Of a stretch of 64,000 nt of DNA, positions 11,960-25,038 are shown piece after piece. The notes beneath the pieces were generated by a model. The model worked only from the letters and a program-made list of their open reading frames with translations, had not been told where the DNA came from and did no database searches. The DNA is from Rhizophagus irregularis (lineage: Eukaryota; Glomeromycota; Glomeromycetes; Glomerales; Glomeraceae). Position 1 is the first letter of the stretch, and every line of letters starts with the position of its first letter. The position numbers and the translations under genes were made by a program. Where the stretch lies: the NCBI RefSeq assembly GCF_026210795.1, contig NC_089438.1:4051501-4115500 (forward strand). Reading direction: 5' to 3'.

Positions 11960-12480
11960 GAAATAATATATAATATTTTGTTAATCTGCAAATTATTCTA
12001 CATATATGGACATTCCGACACTAAAAATAATTACGTCAATCTTTCGCGATTAAAACTTTAAACATAGAAAGATTCTAGATTTGATATTTCAAATAGACAA
12101 TGAAATTATATGACATGCTGATCATTTAACTGCATGTGTTAAATGTGATCACCCGGTTTTATTACCTTTGCAGATCCTAAATAAGAAATCGTCTTTCTGT
12201 AGCGCCAAGCTTCGTAGTTATATATAACCTGGATAATAATAAAAAAAAAATTATGAAACTGTATATATATATATATATATAGTTTAACTTGGTGAGCCAA
12301 ATTTCCTAATAATTAATTAAGTGTAGCTGAGCGACAAGATGCTCATACTTTTGAATATTCCATTATGAAGTATACAATTCTATAAAGGCTGATGATAAAA
12401 TGATCTACCGTATAGTGCAGTAGAAAGTATATTCCAGAGTTTTGACACGAGCATGTTTAAAACTTTCATATTAATAGGAT
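11960..12480. repeat. P450 5' flank shared with 7120-7720
   Basis: Upstream region of the intact P450; diverged direct copy of 7120-7720. A TA microsatellite lies at about 12261-12282. Presumably contains the P450 promoter, but no defined element can be assigned. Confidence 0.45.
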
Positions 12481-12770
12481 GAAGGAGTATACTGTCATTA
12501 ATAAGGAATTGTGTAATTGAATGATATTCTAAAGCTCCTGACAACTAATAGTTCTATTTTCTACTATATTCAGTTTCCAATTAATGGTTAGTTATAAAAC
12601 ATTGAATACACATTATTACACAATAACCATAAATTATAACAAATCAGAAATAAGTTTAACCTTAAATATAATAATTAATTTGTCGTCAGCATTTTTGTTC
12701 AAATATTCACAATAATCATACTCCTAGTTATTCATATGGATCATCACACATTATTCATTTTTAATTGGAT

Positions 12771-13020
12771 TCATTTGAAATCCTTAAATTGAACATAGGC
12801 AGGACTATGCAAAAATTTGGAAAAGAAGGGTGAAAAGATAAAAGATAATTAATAAACCTAAGGCTAAACATGATAAAGAGCGTCCAGGGGCGGTTATTGG
12901 AGGGTATGACAACGGGTTGTTTTTTGCCATGTGGAAACGGGATGAATATAAATATGGTCATAATAAATGGGTATCAGCCAATTTAAAAATGAAAATAAGG
13001 GGACTTTTAACAATTTGTTA
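12771..13020 (+). pseudogene. Coding-like remnant of unknown family
   Basis: From about 12863 the plus strand reads a protein-like stretch containing KHDKERPGAVIGGYDNG followed by LFFAMWKRDEYKYGHNKWV, ending at a stop near 13020. Just upstream, in another frame, is FEILKLNIGRTMQKFGKEG. Together they look like a decayed gene with a frameshift. GC content is locally higher than the flanks. The family was not recognised; a transposon or host fragment is equally possible. Confidence 0.3.
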
Positions 13021-14740
13021 AAAGGAAAAAATATTATGAATATCAAAATTAACCATTCCAACGTCATTTCAGTATGTTTCGCTTAATTTCGATGTTAGCC
13101 TGAATTAATCCTTTATGGTAACAACTCATAGTCAGTCATGTTATAACGGGATTATGTTCGTCTATCAACTGATATGCGACACATGGATTTTGACTAACCG
13201 AAAAAAACTATTCCCGAAAAGAGGGGCGTGATTTATCTCCATAGTGTGATCAGATGTGTGATCAGATGATTTGTCGATCAGCTCTCAAAAAAAGTGCTGA
13301 CAAAAATAGTATTTTATGTTTGACAAGCGATACTTAGCGAATCGACACGACTCCATCATAAGTTTTATTATAGAAGTTATTTTTGAGTTTTTGATATTGT
13401 AAATATATCGACTAAAAAAATCGTAAGATTTATATTTTTTTTATTTTAATATATAAACTTTTTGGGTTTTGCATTTATTTTATAATAACTTATTAGAATA
13501 ATCATTTAAAAGGTTTTTTTAACTTATTTAGTGGTTCATGAGTTTTTATTTTGTAAGATTTTAGTATTTTAATATTAAGGAAATATTTATTTTTTAAAAG
13601 GATCTTTTTTTTTTACTTTTTGTAATAATAAACTAACAAAAAAATTTTAATTTTTTATATTATTATTCTTTCTTAAACTTACCTTGTAATAATATATGAG
13701 ATAAATTTATATTATTTATTGGTTTTGTGATATTTTTGGTTGTTTCTTGTTTAAAAGTATAAAAATTGTTTGTTTATATATTTTGCCGATCACATAATCA
13801 TTTGTACGGTTTCTTTTATGAATTTTCTTAATTGGGATAAATCAAATTAATAAGTTTCTTTTTTAGTCATGTTAGTAGTTCTTGAATAGATAGAAGCTTT
13901 TTTATCCGAAGTGGCGTAATATGACGTGACAATCTTTCTTTTTTTAATGAGTTAATGAATTCATAACTAACTGAATATACAAATTTTAATGTAATGAGAT
14001 TCATCTCGTAAAAATAATCTGCGCCCGATTGTGATAATATTTACATTAAAAAACACATTTATTTTCGTTGGATTGCAATTTTTTAACGAAATGTATGTAT
14101 TTAATATATAAAGTTATATATTCAAATATTTACTTTAATATTCTTGCAAATACAGTATAATCAATATACGAAAGAACGTTCTATACCTTGAACGACATGT
14201 TAATATTGTATTACCTGTCGGTAAAAAAAAATTCTTATAGTTTTCAATATCGCAATATCTTTATAATTAACATTAATATAACTTGTGAGATTATAATCTG
14301 TTAAAATATTAATTTATTATTTTACATATTTTCACTTCCTTAACTTAGACAGAGCATGATTTATTTTAAATATATTCATTCATTTTATTATGTTCAATAT
14401 TTGTAGAAATTCAAAGTTGTTTATTTACAAAAAATTACAATTTTTTCAAAATAAAATAATTTTATACCATTATTCTTGAAAAACTATATTTAATTTTATG
14501 AATTTATGTCTTTATGAATTCTTTCATATATTATTTTCGGAGACTTTTGAAGATTATTCCGATTGCGTCATTATACAGCATGCACTAGAGATTGACTAAT
14601 TATGTTATTATCCTGAGTACAATTTTCTTTTTATATAAATAAATTAAAATAATCTCGTCATTTAAATTTTAAAGGGTAGATTTCCATTAGAGAAATTCTT
14701 TTGACAAATAAACCCTTACTATAATGGTCGATCCATACAA
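13021..14740. other. AT-rich intergenic region
   Basis: Long, very AT-rich sequence with T runs. No gene, RNA or repeat structure seen. Confidence 0.5.
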
Positions 14741-14949
14741 TTATATATTTAATTATTGTCCTTTAAAAATACTAGTACGGTAACACTAGGCACTGTATAA
14801 ATTTTTAGTATTATTTTAAGTGATTCGTAACCATACTTGCTGAGAGTAGAAATACATTCATTTTCGTTATATTGAACGTTATTTTCCTTTAATGATTTGT
14901 TTAATAAATAGGTAACCCGTAACCATATCGTAACAGATTTCTTTACAAT

Positions 14950-15187
14950 TACCATAATAATGACAAAAGTCATTTGGAGGTCGATAAAAAAAGGTGGTAG
15001 GATGGAAAGTTATATTGGTAAGTTGATGAATTTGCATGGCATCCGCAGAAGTCACGTGATGAGTATTTGCGGAAGTAAGATTCTGTTGCGGAGAGACAGT
15101 AAAGTTGTTGTAGTTATTGGAGTCCGGATAAGTAGCGTTGAACGGGGTGGTTGGTTGTTTTGATTCATATTGTATCAAGTATTTTTT
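14950..15187 (-). CDS. Possible exon of an unidentified Asn/Thr/Pro-rich protein
   Basis: A polypyrimidine tract ending in AG (15188-15189 on the minus strand) is followed by an open frame of about 75 codons rich in Asn, Thr, Gln, Pro and His, ending near FFYRPPNDFCHYY. A plausible GT donor follows at about 14955. GC content is clearly higher than in the flanks and the composition looks coding. No partner exons were identified upstream or downstream and no domain was recognised. It could be an isolated exon or a relic. Confidence 0.3.
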
Positions 15188-15928
15188 CTAAAAAAAAAAA
15201 AAAATAGGAATTAATTAAAAAAATAAAAGATCGAAATATTAGAAACTATTGTATAAACTGTACACTGTGGAGAAACACACTATTAAAAAATCTTACTTCA
15301 CAAAATGGTTTTTTTAATTGAATGAAAAGCTTTAAGTTAAAAGCTTTAAAGTTAAAGGCTTTAAGTTGAAAAAAAAAAGATTTCTCTTGCAGTCTTTTAT
15401 ATAAATTTTTGAATATTTGCCGATCTCACACTACTTTTAATCAATGGGTTGTGCTGTAATGAGCTTTGAAGGATAGCCACCGTCGCAAATAGGATGAAAT
15501 TACCTTGTTTTTATATGCGTACTTTTTGAATTATACAATTGGCGAATACGTCTTTTATAAAAAATATCTGCGTTACCGAATTATGAACGGAATTATAAAT
15601 CACATATCGCATTTAATAATAATAATTCTGATCAAATTATGACTTTGTTACATATTATGCATTGAAGTTTATGTATCACACATCTTTTGTATAGTGAAGA
15701 GTTAATATGTAGACGTGAAGATAAATACGTTGGATGCTCTTTAATATATTTGATCAAATGTAACACAGATCACGTAATAATGGATAGAAAAGGGCAAGTT
15801 AATATTTAATTATACTATATAAATAATCATTATTTGTTTAATTTATTTATATTACTTTATTGCAAAAAGCATATAAATAAAATAATTCGTATAATCTATG
15901 AGTACTCCCCATTCGTGGGGTTACCTTA

Positions 15929-16235
15929 GGCCACACAAATTCGAATTTTCGGTTCACTTCACCCGGCCGGGTCACTTTTTCAAATTTCAATAGAAAAAAG
16001 TTTATATATAAAAAGTTTATCACGTGATCAGGACGCAATTTTATTGGCGGGTAAGTTTATCACGCGGCTGAGAACTTCTAGAGCGAAAATAAATTCCTCC
16101 CTTTTAAAAGTCAACCAATCAAATGTCACGATTTTATATATAAACTTTTTTTACTAATAAACAATAAACCCCGGGTCCCCGGGTCGATTTTAAATTTCAA
16201 TGTTACGTGAACCGAAAAATTGAATTTGTGTGGCC
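15929..16235. mobile_element. MITE with TTA target duplication (PIF/Harbinger-like)
   Basis: Terminal inverted repeats: left GGCCACACAAATTCGAATTT, right the mirror image reading AAATTGAATTTGTGTGGCC in part, continuing to a shared CGGTTCAC / GTGAACCG. Both sides are flanked by TTA (15926-15928 and 16236-16238). A 3-bp TTA duplication with such repeats is typical of PIF/Harbinger MITEs. The 307-bp interior holds CCCGGCCGGG and CCCCGGGTCCCCGGG palindromes and no gene. Confidence 0.7.
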
Positions 16236-16239
16236 TTAT

Positions 16240-17170
16240 CAGAAAACGCTTTAACAGGCTATCAGTAAATGTTCGTTCTATGACCAAATTTCTGCATAGT
16301 TTTGTTAACAAATAGATGCTAACTTTATTAAAATTAACTATCTCTAAACTGTTTAGTATTCCATAGAAATTCTTTTACAATATATTGTCAGATTCAAAAG
16401 AAATGCTTCTTTTTAAATTTGATACTTGTAAGAAGACCATAAAATTATATTCAGTAGATTTGAAAAATAATTAAATAGTCTAATTTAGAAATATATAAAT
16501 AATAAATTTCTTTGTTCATACTATTTGAGTAGGTGGATTTATCTGGAATTCCTTGGTTACACAATACATTAAACTTTATTAAGCTTTTTTTTACATCTAA
16601 ATTTCTTATTTATTATCCAGTTGTAATAATATTTCTTTTTTTATTTTTTTTAAAAAAAAGTTCACCTAAACACTTCTAAAATCAACACGTAATGTATTCA
16701 TTGATGAAAAAAAAAAAGATTTCATAAATGTTTTGTACAGATTGTAAATACTATTTCTATTACAAATTAAAATATTAAAAAAAAAATTATAACTAATTAA
16801 GTAACAAGGTAAATTGTGCAATTTAATTTCGAAAATCTTTTAGCTGTTAGACGTTACGAATGTATAAGCATCATGTGATTAGTCATCTGATTGGTCCCAG
16901 ATTTTTTATGGATATGTTTAACTATTAAATGTTACCCACTTTAAATATTAACGTTGCTTGTATTGGCACGAAATGATTTATAAAAATATATTTGATTTAT
17001 CTAACGAAAACGTATTTATACTACGCACTGAAAGTGTATTATTTAAATTACGAACTCAGTTTATTAAAACAATAATAACAAAACATATCACTATCTTTTA
17101 CCCTCTCCATTTCCAGTACATTTATCACATACCTTCCTTTAATAACTTTAATAATGATAATATCAATACT
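16240..17170. other. AT-rich intergenic region
   Basis: AT-rich sequence without a supported gene. A 79-codon open frame at 16958-17197 lacks any recognisable feature. Confidence 0.4.
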
Positions 17171-17177
17171 ATTACTA

Positions 17178-17434
17178 AGCGTTCATATTTGCTTTAACTG
17201 AATTAGTAGCTATTGAAGATGATAAGGATTTAGCTCTTGAAAGTGATGTTGATAGATTTTTAACTAAATCTGTTAGTCAAAAAATATTGAAAATAGTATT
17301 AAAAAAATTGTTAGAAAAAAATGAAACAATCTAATAAAAATAGCAGTGTTGGAAATAATAATAGTAATAATATTAATAATAGTAATAATAGTAGTAATAG
17401 TAGTAATAGTAGTAATGGTGGAAGTACATAATAA
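17178..17434 (+). pseudogene. Remnant of an Asn/Ser-rich protein gene
   Basis: From about 17178 the plus strand encodes ALTELVAIEDDKDLALESDV and then a basic Leu/Lys helix, stopping at 17333. In the next frame, entered at the A7 run of the last codons, it continues KQSNKNSSVGNNN and then an Asn/Ser repeat built from AAT/AGT triplets, ending in two stops near 17434. This looks like one C-terminal coding segment broken by a one-base slip in the A run. Family not recognised. Confidence 0.35.
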
Positions 17435-17787
17435 TACGCTCAAATTTATTATTTTACATTTTTTATATTTTACATTTCATACATAATATTAAAAATTATT
17501 TTAAAAAAAATTATTGAATTTATTTATTTATTTATTTTATTTTCTAGTTGTACGATAGATATAATATTTTTTAATTTCTTCCCATTCTTTTTTTGTATTA
17601 AAAAAAAAGTTCATCCAAGAATTATATTATATATTATGACAAACATTAATCGCGCATTGTACTTATTTTTATTCATTAAACCTTTAAAAAATAAGAAAGA
17701 AGGATTTTTTTTATAAAATTTACAAGAGATTGGTGAATATTTATTCTAAAATAATTATTTGTAAAAAAAATTATATCAAAGTTAGAT
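17435..17787. other. AT-rich spacer
   Basis: AT-rich DNA with homopolymer runs between the Asn/Ser remnant and the MITE; nothing recognisable. Confidence 0.4.
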
Positions 17788-17795
17788 ATTTTAAC

Positions 17796-18320
17796 TAGAG
17801 GTTGGAACCGGTCCAAAAAGTCTTAACCGGTTAATAACCGGTTAACCAAACCTTTAACCGGTTAATTAACCGGTTAAAACTCAATCCTAGTCAGAATTAA
17901 AATTCGGCCAGGATTAGCATCAAATATATTTTTAATCCCGGCCAAAATTAGGCCAGACCAAAACTCTAACTATCGAAACGAAACTCTAGCTGAAAGACGA
18001 AATTCAGGCCAAAATTGTCTGGCCGGCACTATGAATTTCGGCCCGCATATATAACACAAAAAATTCCTTACCTGGTGGCTAAACTTTTATCCGAAGTCCC
18101 GTGATTTATAATTCTGGCCGGCACTGTAAATTTGGCCAGAATTACGCATTTTAACCGGTTAATTTAACCGATTAATTTAACCGATTAATTTAACCGGATA
18201 ATTTAACCGGATAATTTAACCGGTTAAAAATTGTTTTTTAACCGGTTAACAAATGTTTTAACCGGTTAACCGTTTTAACCGGTTAATTAACCGGTTAAGC
18301 TTAACCGGTTCCAACCTCTA
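17796..18320. mobile_element. hAT-type MITE, 525 bp
   Basis: The ends are TAGAGGTTGGAACCGGT and its mirror ACCGGTTCCAACCTCTA. Exact 8-bp target duplications ATTTTAAC flank it at 17788-17795 and 18321-18328, the hAT hallmark. Both subterminal regions are packed with many TTAACCGGTT-type palindromes, often back to back; the middle has a few CGGCCAGAATT-like motifs. No coding capacity, so it must be mobilised by a transposase encoded elsewhere. Confidence 0.9.
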
Positions 18321-18825
18321 ATTTTAACGAATAAATAAATATTATATATATAATTTAATTTAATTTTAAACCCTTTACCTTTTTAAGTGTAGAATAAATA
18401 TATGTTGGTTAGTGAGAGTGCTATAATACCGAAGTTGCGGACGTGAAAGATATATAACAAGTATATCATATGGTTTAGATTCAGAATTATGATAATTCTG
18501 GTAATTCCGGCCAGTTTGCAATAATTCATTCATATTAACGATCACCATTATTTTAATGAATTTGCCTTTGTGCGCTATTTATATTTATATATTTCCTTAT
18601 ATTAATCGCATTACCGTACATGAAAATATTACAACATTTAAATTTAATAATATACTTTAAAATTTATTTAATAAAAACGCATTCAATTTACGTATATGAT
18701 ATTTTACTGATATAATAATATAAATAATATAAAGATAAAAACAAATAAAAATAAAAAAAAAATTATTAAAATTACAAACTAAGAATCTTGAAGAAAATCT
18801 CATCAAGTCATAGTGTTTAAATAAT

Positions 18826-20975
18826 TTATAAGAAAAAAAAATCAGGTGTAATAATTTTATCTAATTTATATAATTCTTTTGTATCTAAATATCTTAAATA
18901 AAGAAAAAAAAAATATTACGTAAAATTCGGTAATTTAAGAGGTAATTTTTAAACATTTTAAAAAATAATTCTTACTTTCAGGAAGTTCCAATTCATCTTG
19001 TTCTTCCGAATGAAGATTTGGATTGTTATGTGCTTCATATTCATCTATCAGATATAAATTAAAATTAAAAATCAAAAAATATACTATAGAATAATTATTT
19101 TAAGAATTTAAATAATTGTTTTATCATACCATTATCATTAATATGAAGTTTCTTTATTTGCTTTTGTGTTGATTCAATCTTATAATCATCTAAATAATAA
19201 ATCATGTTTAATAATATAATAAAATTAACACATTTTAAATTATTTTACTTGCCATTTTTCGAGCTTCTTTTAAATATATTGGATAACTTTTTGCTGCTAA
19301 CTAAATAATCTCAAATATACAGTAAGTTATTCATTCATTGATTATTCAAAATAAAATATATTATTTAATTACCTTTAAATATGCTGCTTATTTTTGAAGT
19401 ACTATTTTTCTTACTACTTAATTTATTAAAATCATCAACTAAAAAAAGCAAAATGAATCAATAAATAATATCTTTATATAATATTTAAATGTAATTGCAC
19501 TTACTATTATTAGGAATATGAAAATCATATGATTTATTACTATGAAACGCTATAAAAAAAATTAATCATGTCATCATAATTTAAAATTATATAAGAATTT
19601 GTTTAATATATACCTTCCTGTTCTTCTATTATTATTTAAAAAAATAGACATTATTAATTAAATATATTAATACACCTTTTAAGCAATTACTAACAAAAAT
19701 GTTAATAAATCAATAAATACCCTCTGTTGCATTTCTTGGTTCAGGAAGATTATCAAATTGATGAAGTTTACTTGTAAATAGTTTGCTACTTCTAGTATAA
19801 TTTTCCATTTCAAAATTATTATTTTCCTCTAGCTGAGATAATTCAGTTGATTTAGTTTGATAAAATAGATTAAGCTTATCCATTTCATCTGTAAGTGTAT
19901 AAATATCAGGTCTTTTTGATGGATCAGCATCCCAACATTGCTTCATTAAATTTTTATATTCTAATTGAGTTCCTGGTACAATTTTAGGTCTTATACCATT
20001 AACAATATTCATTGCAAGATCATAATCATGTTCATAATTATTAAATGGTGGTTGTCCAGATGAAATTTCCCACATAAGCATTGCAATACTATAAATATCA
20101 GATTTAAAAGTCTATTCTTTTCCAACAATAACCTCAGGCGCTATATAAGGAAGATTTCCATATATACTTTTTAATGGTTTATCTGCAGGTCCACAAAATC
20201 CAAGATCACTAATACTAAATCTAGTTTTAAATAATATATTTCCAGAATGCAAATCTCTATGAATTGCGTTTTCATTATGAATACTTGACAGTGCTTCAAT
20301 TATATAAACAGTAATTTGAATTCTTTCTTTCCATGTAAGTTGATTATGATTTTGTTGTAAATATTTTCTTAAATCTATATCCAACTTATTCATTACAAGC
20401 ATATAATCTCCATTTGATGGATTTTGTGTTATTCCATAACATTGGACAATTTCAGTCCATTTATTGCTTATATTTAAATGTGATTTAGCCTATAAAATAA
20501 ACCATTAAAAATTTAAACAAAATATTTCTGTTCTTTTTTTTAAAAAATTTAGATTACAAACCTCTTCAATCCAATTTTGATTTGCATTTTCAACATTTTC
20601 TAATCTTTTAAGTACTACATAATGACTTCCAAATCTTTTTAATTGTTGCCCTTCAGAATCCCATTCGATAAAATTCCCATTAGTCCAGTCTGCTGTATAA
20701 ATTTCTGAAAATCCACCTTTTGTTAGGTATTTAATATTTTGTAGATTATTATATGAAATCCACTCTGGTATTAGATATGGGACAATTGTTTTCATTTGAC
20801 ATTCTTGTATCAAATTATCAATAATAACATTTCCAGATGTCCAATTTGAAAATTTTGCTTTTAAATAATTTCGAACACAAATTTCACAATATGTTGTAGC
20901 TAAACATTCTTGGTTACAATTTTCACAAATCCTTTTTGTTCCTTTATTAAAAGTAACTTTACAGAAACATGTCAA
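18826..20975 (-). pseudogene. TKL-type protein kinase gene, broken (kinase copy 1)
   Basis: Exon 20975-20562 holds a Cys-rich segment (CENCNQECLATTYCEIC) and the glycine loop GGFSEIYTA. After a GT-AG intron, exon 20489-19721 holds the HRDLHSGN catalytic loop, DLGFCGP in place of DFG, APE, and DPSKRPDI. Several small C-terminal exons follow (for example near 18985-19040), with the last reading RYLDTKELYKL. A TAG at 20112-20114 interrupts the domain between the activation segment and the F-helix; the second copy (38405-40701) has CAG there. The N-terminal exon lies at 25125-25320, separated by a 4.2-kb insertion. A kinase of this family would act in cytosolic signalling, but this copy cannot make a full protein. 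Confidence 0.85.
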
Positions 20976-21839
20976 ACCAAGACTAAGTCGTGACTAAACC
21001 ATGGCCAACTTGTAAACAATCAGGAAAAGAGTTAATCACATGTTAGTCATGAGTTAGTCATGAGTTAGTTACGGCTTCGTCATAGGTTTAGTTACTGGAT
21101 ATTAAGGCGATATTCACAGATCGTCAATAAATCGCAATATCATCGATAGCAACTTATATAATATATCATAGCGTCATCATAACTAATTATGTAAATAAAA
21201 TTCAATAAATTGTTGATTGGCATAACAAATTATGTAATAAAACTTTAATAAATCATTAATAAATTACAGTGTCTTCTTAAAAACGTTATAACTACATTGT
21301 AGGCATATATAGAATAAATCTTAATTACACTATAACAGCTTTTATAATAAATCTTAATCACATTGTGGCCACGTATATGATAAATCATATCGAAACATTA
21401 TTCATGTATAAACTGAGTATAGATAACTCAAATTACTTGTAATAATTAATTGTAAATGTAAAATCAAAATAAACCATATAAAATACATATTTAAGCATCT
21501 TTAAAGAAATAAAGATTTCTTTCGTTTTCTAGATTGTAACCATCAATGCATTCATTCTCATTACAATAGTGAATAAAATGCATAGTACTTGTACGAATCA
21601 TGCTCATAGGAAAGACATGTTGTTATCTATTCACAGACTGGAGTTTGAACACAGGGCATTCCAGCACAGTTTGATTGGTAATTTCGAATCCATTAACAGA
21701 AACAAAGGCAAACTGTTGGTTGTTGTATGGATGACTAAAAATTGACCGTATAGTTTTAAAAGCTTCTATCATTAGTGACTACAGTAAACAACTTTGATTC
21801 TTTAATAGAAAAAATTAAAATTTCAAAGTTAGTTTTGAA

Positions 21840-22522
21840 ACTTACCGCCTATCTAATAAAGTCCAAAGGGAAACCTACAAAAAAAATAAAGAAATAGTTG
21901 TTCCATAATCCAAAAATCGGGTAAGATTCCTAAAAAAAGTTAGAAACGTTAAATAACATTTTTTAAAGTTTTTGAAACAAATTCATAAACTTACCAACCG
22001 GGTCTCTTAAAAAAAAGAAAATTAAACATTAGCAAATGTTTTATTGAAGAAATAATATAAATCGCACGTCCAACTGTCTAAAAAAATGAAAGAATTCATT
22101 AAAAAAATAGTGTTAAAAAAAAACCTACCGAAATTCACATCCGTCCAAAGCTGTCTAAGCTACAAAATGCAAAACACGAAATGTTAGTTGATGTTTTGTT
22201 ACATAAAAATCAAAAATAAATTTTGATATTACCTTCGATATATGAAAAAAATAACAAAATGTTAGCAAAACGTTTCATTAAGATAAGTTTGAAAAACTTC
22301 ACTAAAGTTCACACGCGTCCATGAGCTGAAGAACAAACCACCTAAAAAAAAGAAAAAAAGATTTAGTAGCTGTTTTTAAAAGATAAAGCGTAATTTTTTT
22401 TTTTGCATGAATGAAATAAAAAAAAATATTGTAATTTAGAATAATGCAACAAAATAATAAAGAAAATAAAAAAATTACAAAACTTACCAGAATACCACAT
22501 CCAAAGAACTGAGAAGTCGTCT
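21840..22522 (-). repeat. Left array of micro-exon-like units
   Basis: On the minus strand a set of 30-40 bp islands recur, each preceded by a T-rich tract ending in AG and followed by GGTAAG or GGTAGG. Clear islands are at 22488-22520 and 22129-22159, with weaker ones near 22290-22341, 21990-22005 and 21848-21880. The islands share CTTTGGA..TG..AATTT-type sequence. Mirror of the array at 23911-24450. No open frame crosses the islands, so they are structural repeats rather than a proven gene. Confidence 0.55.
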
Positions 22523-23910
22523 AAAAAAGAGAGAAGAGGAAAAATATTGGGAAAGGGGAAGACGAAAGTGTGAAAATGGAAGTGTGGGAAACAGGAAAAG
22601 AGTAGAGTTAAAAAAAGTTTAATTAATCGTTCAGACGTTCAATTATTATTAATATAATATCACGTGATTTACTTGATGAATTGAATTTTACTGAAAAGTT
22701 ATATGACGTCATCTGCTTAGTAATTCTTTCATTCGATATATGATAGGATTATATGTATTATAGCGATTTCTTACAATGGTTAAGAGGAGCATAACGATTT
22801 TGAAACATTTGTAATTTTGTTCTAATTTGTGCTTATTTTTATAATTTTTATAGGGATAATTTTCATGTTATATTAGTTAGGTGTGGAAAATAAAAATTTA
22901 TTTAAAATAGATTAGGAATTTAGGAAATAAACTTTATGATCTTGTACTTTTATATTTAAAAAAATTACAATTAATACATATATACTGTATAAATATATAA
23001 TTTTCTTTTGACTTAAATACTTAAATACACGTCTAATTTAATACATAAAATAGTTTAAATTAATAGCTTTTTAAAAATTAAATAGCTAAATTTAATACTT
23101 GAATTAAATTAAATAGCTTAAATTAAATACGTGTTTAATTAAACAAAATAGCTTAAATTTAAATTTAAATACACATCTAACTTGATACTTAAATTAAATT
23201 AAATTAATTAATTGTAAAATTTTATTAATTTTTATCGCTTACAATATTACAGAATTTATTATTATAATTTTATTGCTTATGATTTTGCTGGTACTAAAAT
23301 TTACTATTGATTTATCACATACTTTATTAATTTTTATTATAAAAAATTAAAAGGGTTATTTGTACATCACATGTGTTACGACGAGTGGATTTAGCCTTTT
23401 AGTAAGTTTCAAACTAAAACTCTTTTAAAGGTTTTGATCAAAGTCGAAACTTTTTAACTATTTTTTTTAATTTTCTTTTAAAAGTTTCGATCAAACTATC
23501 AAACCTTCTTTTTTTTTAATTTTTTTTTTTGAAAGTTTTGAGCTTTTGAAATTTTTTAATTTTTCTTAATCGAACTATCTAATTTTTTTTTCTTTTTTTG
23601 AAAAGTTTAAGCTTTTGAGAAACTTTTTTTTTGAGAAGTTTAAACTTTTGAGTAATTTTTTTTTTAAAAAAAAGTTTCTATCGAACTATCAGTGCTTTTT
23701 TTAATTATTATTTTTTTTCTATCAAACTGTCAAACTTCTTTTTTAAAAGTTTAATCAAGCTGTTTCATTTTTGACTTTTTTGAAAAATTTCGAGTTTTTA
23801 ACTTTTTTTAGTTTCAAAATTTCAAAAAATTTTTTTGACACAAGATTCGGTATGTGCAATTTTTTTTTATTTTATCCTTCTTTAAATAAACATTATTATT
23901 AACATTTTAC

Positions 23911-24450
23911 ATTTTTTTAGGCGGCTCTTTAGGTTTCCTTGGACGTGAAATTTTGGTAAGCGCAAATTTTCTACTCTGTCTTCTAGTGACCATTTACTGA
24001 CAGTTTGTTCTCTTTCTTTTTATTAGATAGTTGGTTCTTTGGCTCTTTGTACATGAATTTCGGTAAGTTTTTCTTTGTTTTTCTTTAAAATACTTTTAAC
24101 AAAACGATTATTAATATTTCATTTTTTTTTAGGTGGGTCTATAATGTCTATGAGAGGGTTGATTTAAGCTAAGTCAAACTGTTAATTGGATTAAAGACGA
24201 GCGCCCTGTATACAGTACCTTTGTACTATTATTCAAGATCAAATCTATTTTTTGATTAATTTATTTCTCTTAACAAAATTTTTCCTAATGTTTCATTTAT
24301 CCTTTTTTTGGATGGTTGTTCTTCAGATTTCTTTAGATGCATGAGAATTTGGCGAGTGGGTTTTTCTTTAAGTCAACTTATTATTTTAACCCTTTAAAAA
24401 ACGGCTTTTAACACTTTTTTTTGTAGGAAGAATTGCTCCAGGTGAGTACG
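23911..24450 (+). repeat. Right array of micro-exon-like units
   Basis: Plus-strand counterpart of 21840-22522. Islands bounded by T-rich AG and GGTAAG are at 23921-23955 and 24027-24062, with further units beginning at 24133, about 24313 and about 24427. The shared core is GGTTTCCTTGGACGTGAA in the first and a variant in the second. Together with the left array it forms a long imperfect inverted repeat around a T-rich centre. Confidence 0.55.
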
Positions 24451-25038
24451 GATCAATCAGGTGATACTATTGACCAAATCAGGTTCCCACCTTATTATAG
24501 TTGTGTCACCAGGGGCGCTATGTCAACGGAAATTTTTAGTACGTTGATCGCTTAAAAATCCGCGGCTATCCAATTATAATAAGAGGAACATTGGAACATT
24601 AGATAATGTATTTGCAATGTACTGTATTTTATAAATAAATTTATATTATATTTTACGGTTAAATTTTACAATTGTACATGTTAATAAATTAATATTAGTT
24701 ACAATTAATGTATTGTATGTATTTTATGATATCCTACAAGACCAAATACATTTAGAAAATTTAAAGTATTTTAACACTTCGAAAAAAATAAATAAAATAA
24801 AATAAAATAAATAAAAAATTATAAATACAAAACAAAAAAAAAAAAATATTTTTAACATCTTTGACTCATCGTTGTATACTCGCAGATACGTCGCACAAAT
24901 GTCTTGATTAATATATTCTGACTGATGTTCGATGTTATTTGCTATCTTTTAAAGATTATTATTCGAGCTTACCACTATTTCAAGACTAGTTTTCGTCAAA
25001 ACTTTATCAGAATGTTATCGAAAACTTAGCAAAATATG

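Noticed and set aside
15847..16311. Two short minus-strand open frames
   Set aside because: They overlap the MITE ends and have no independent coding evidence.
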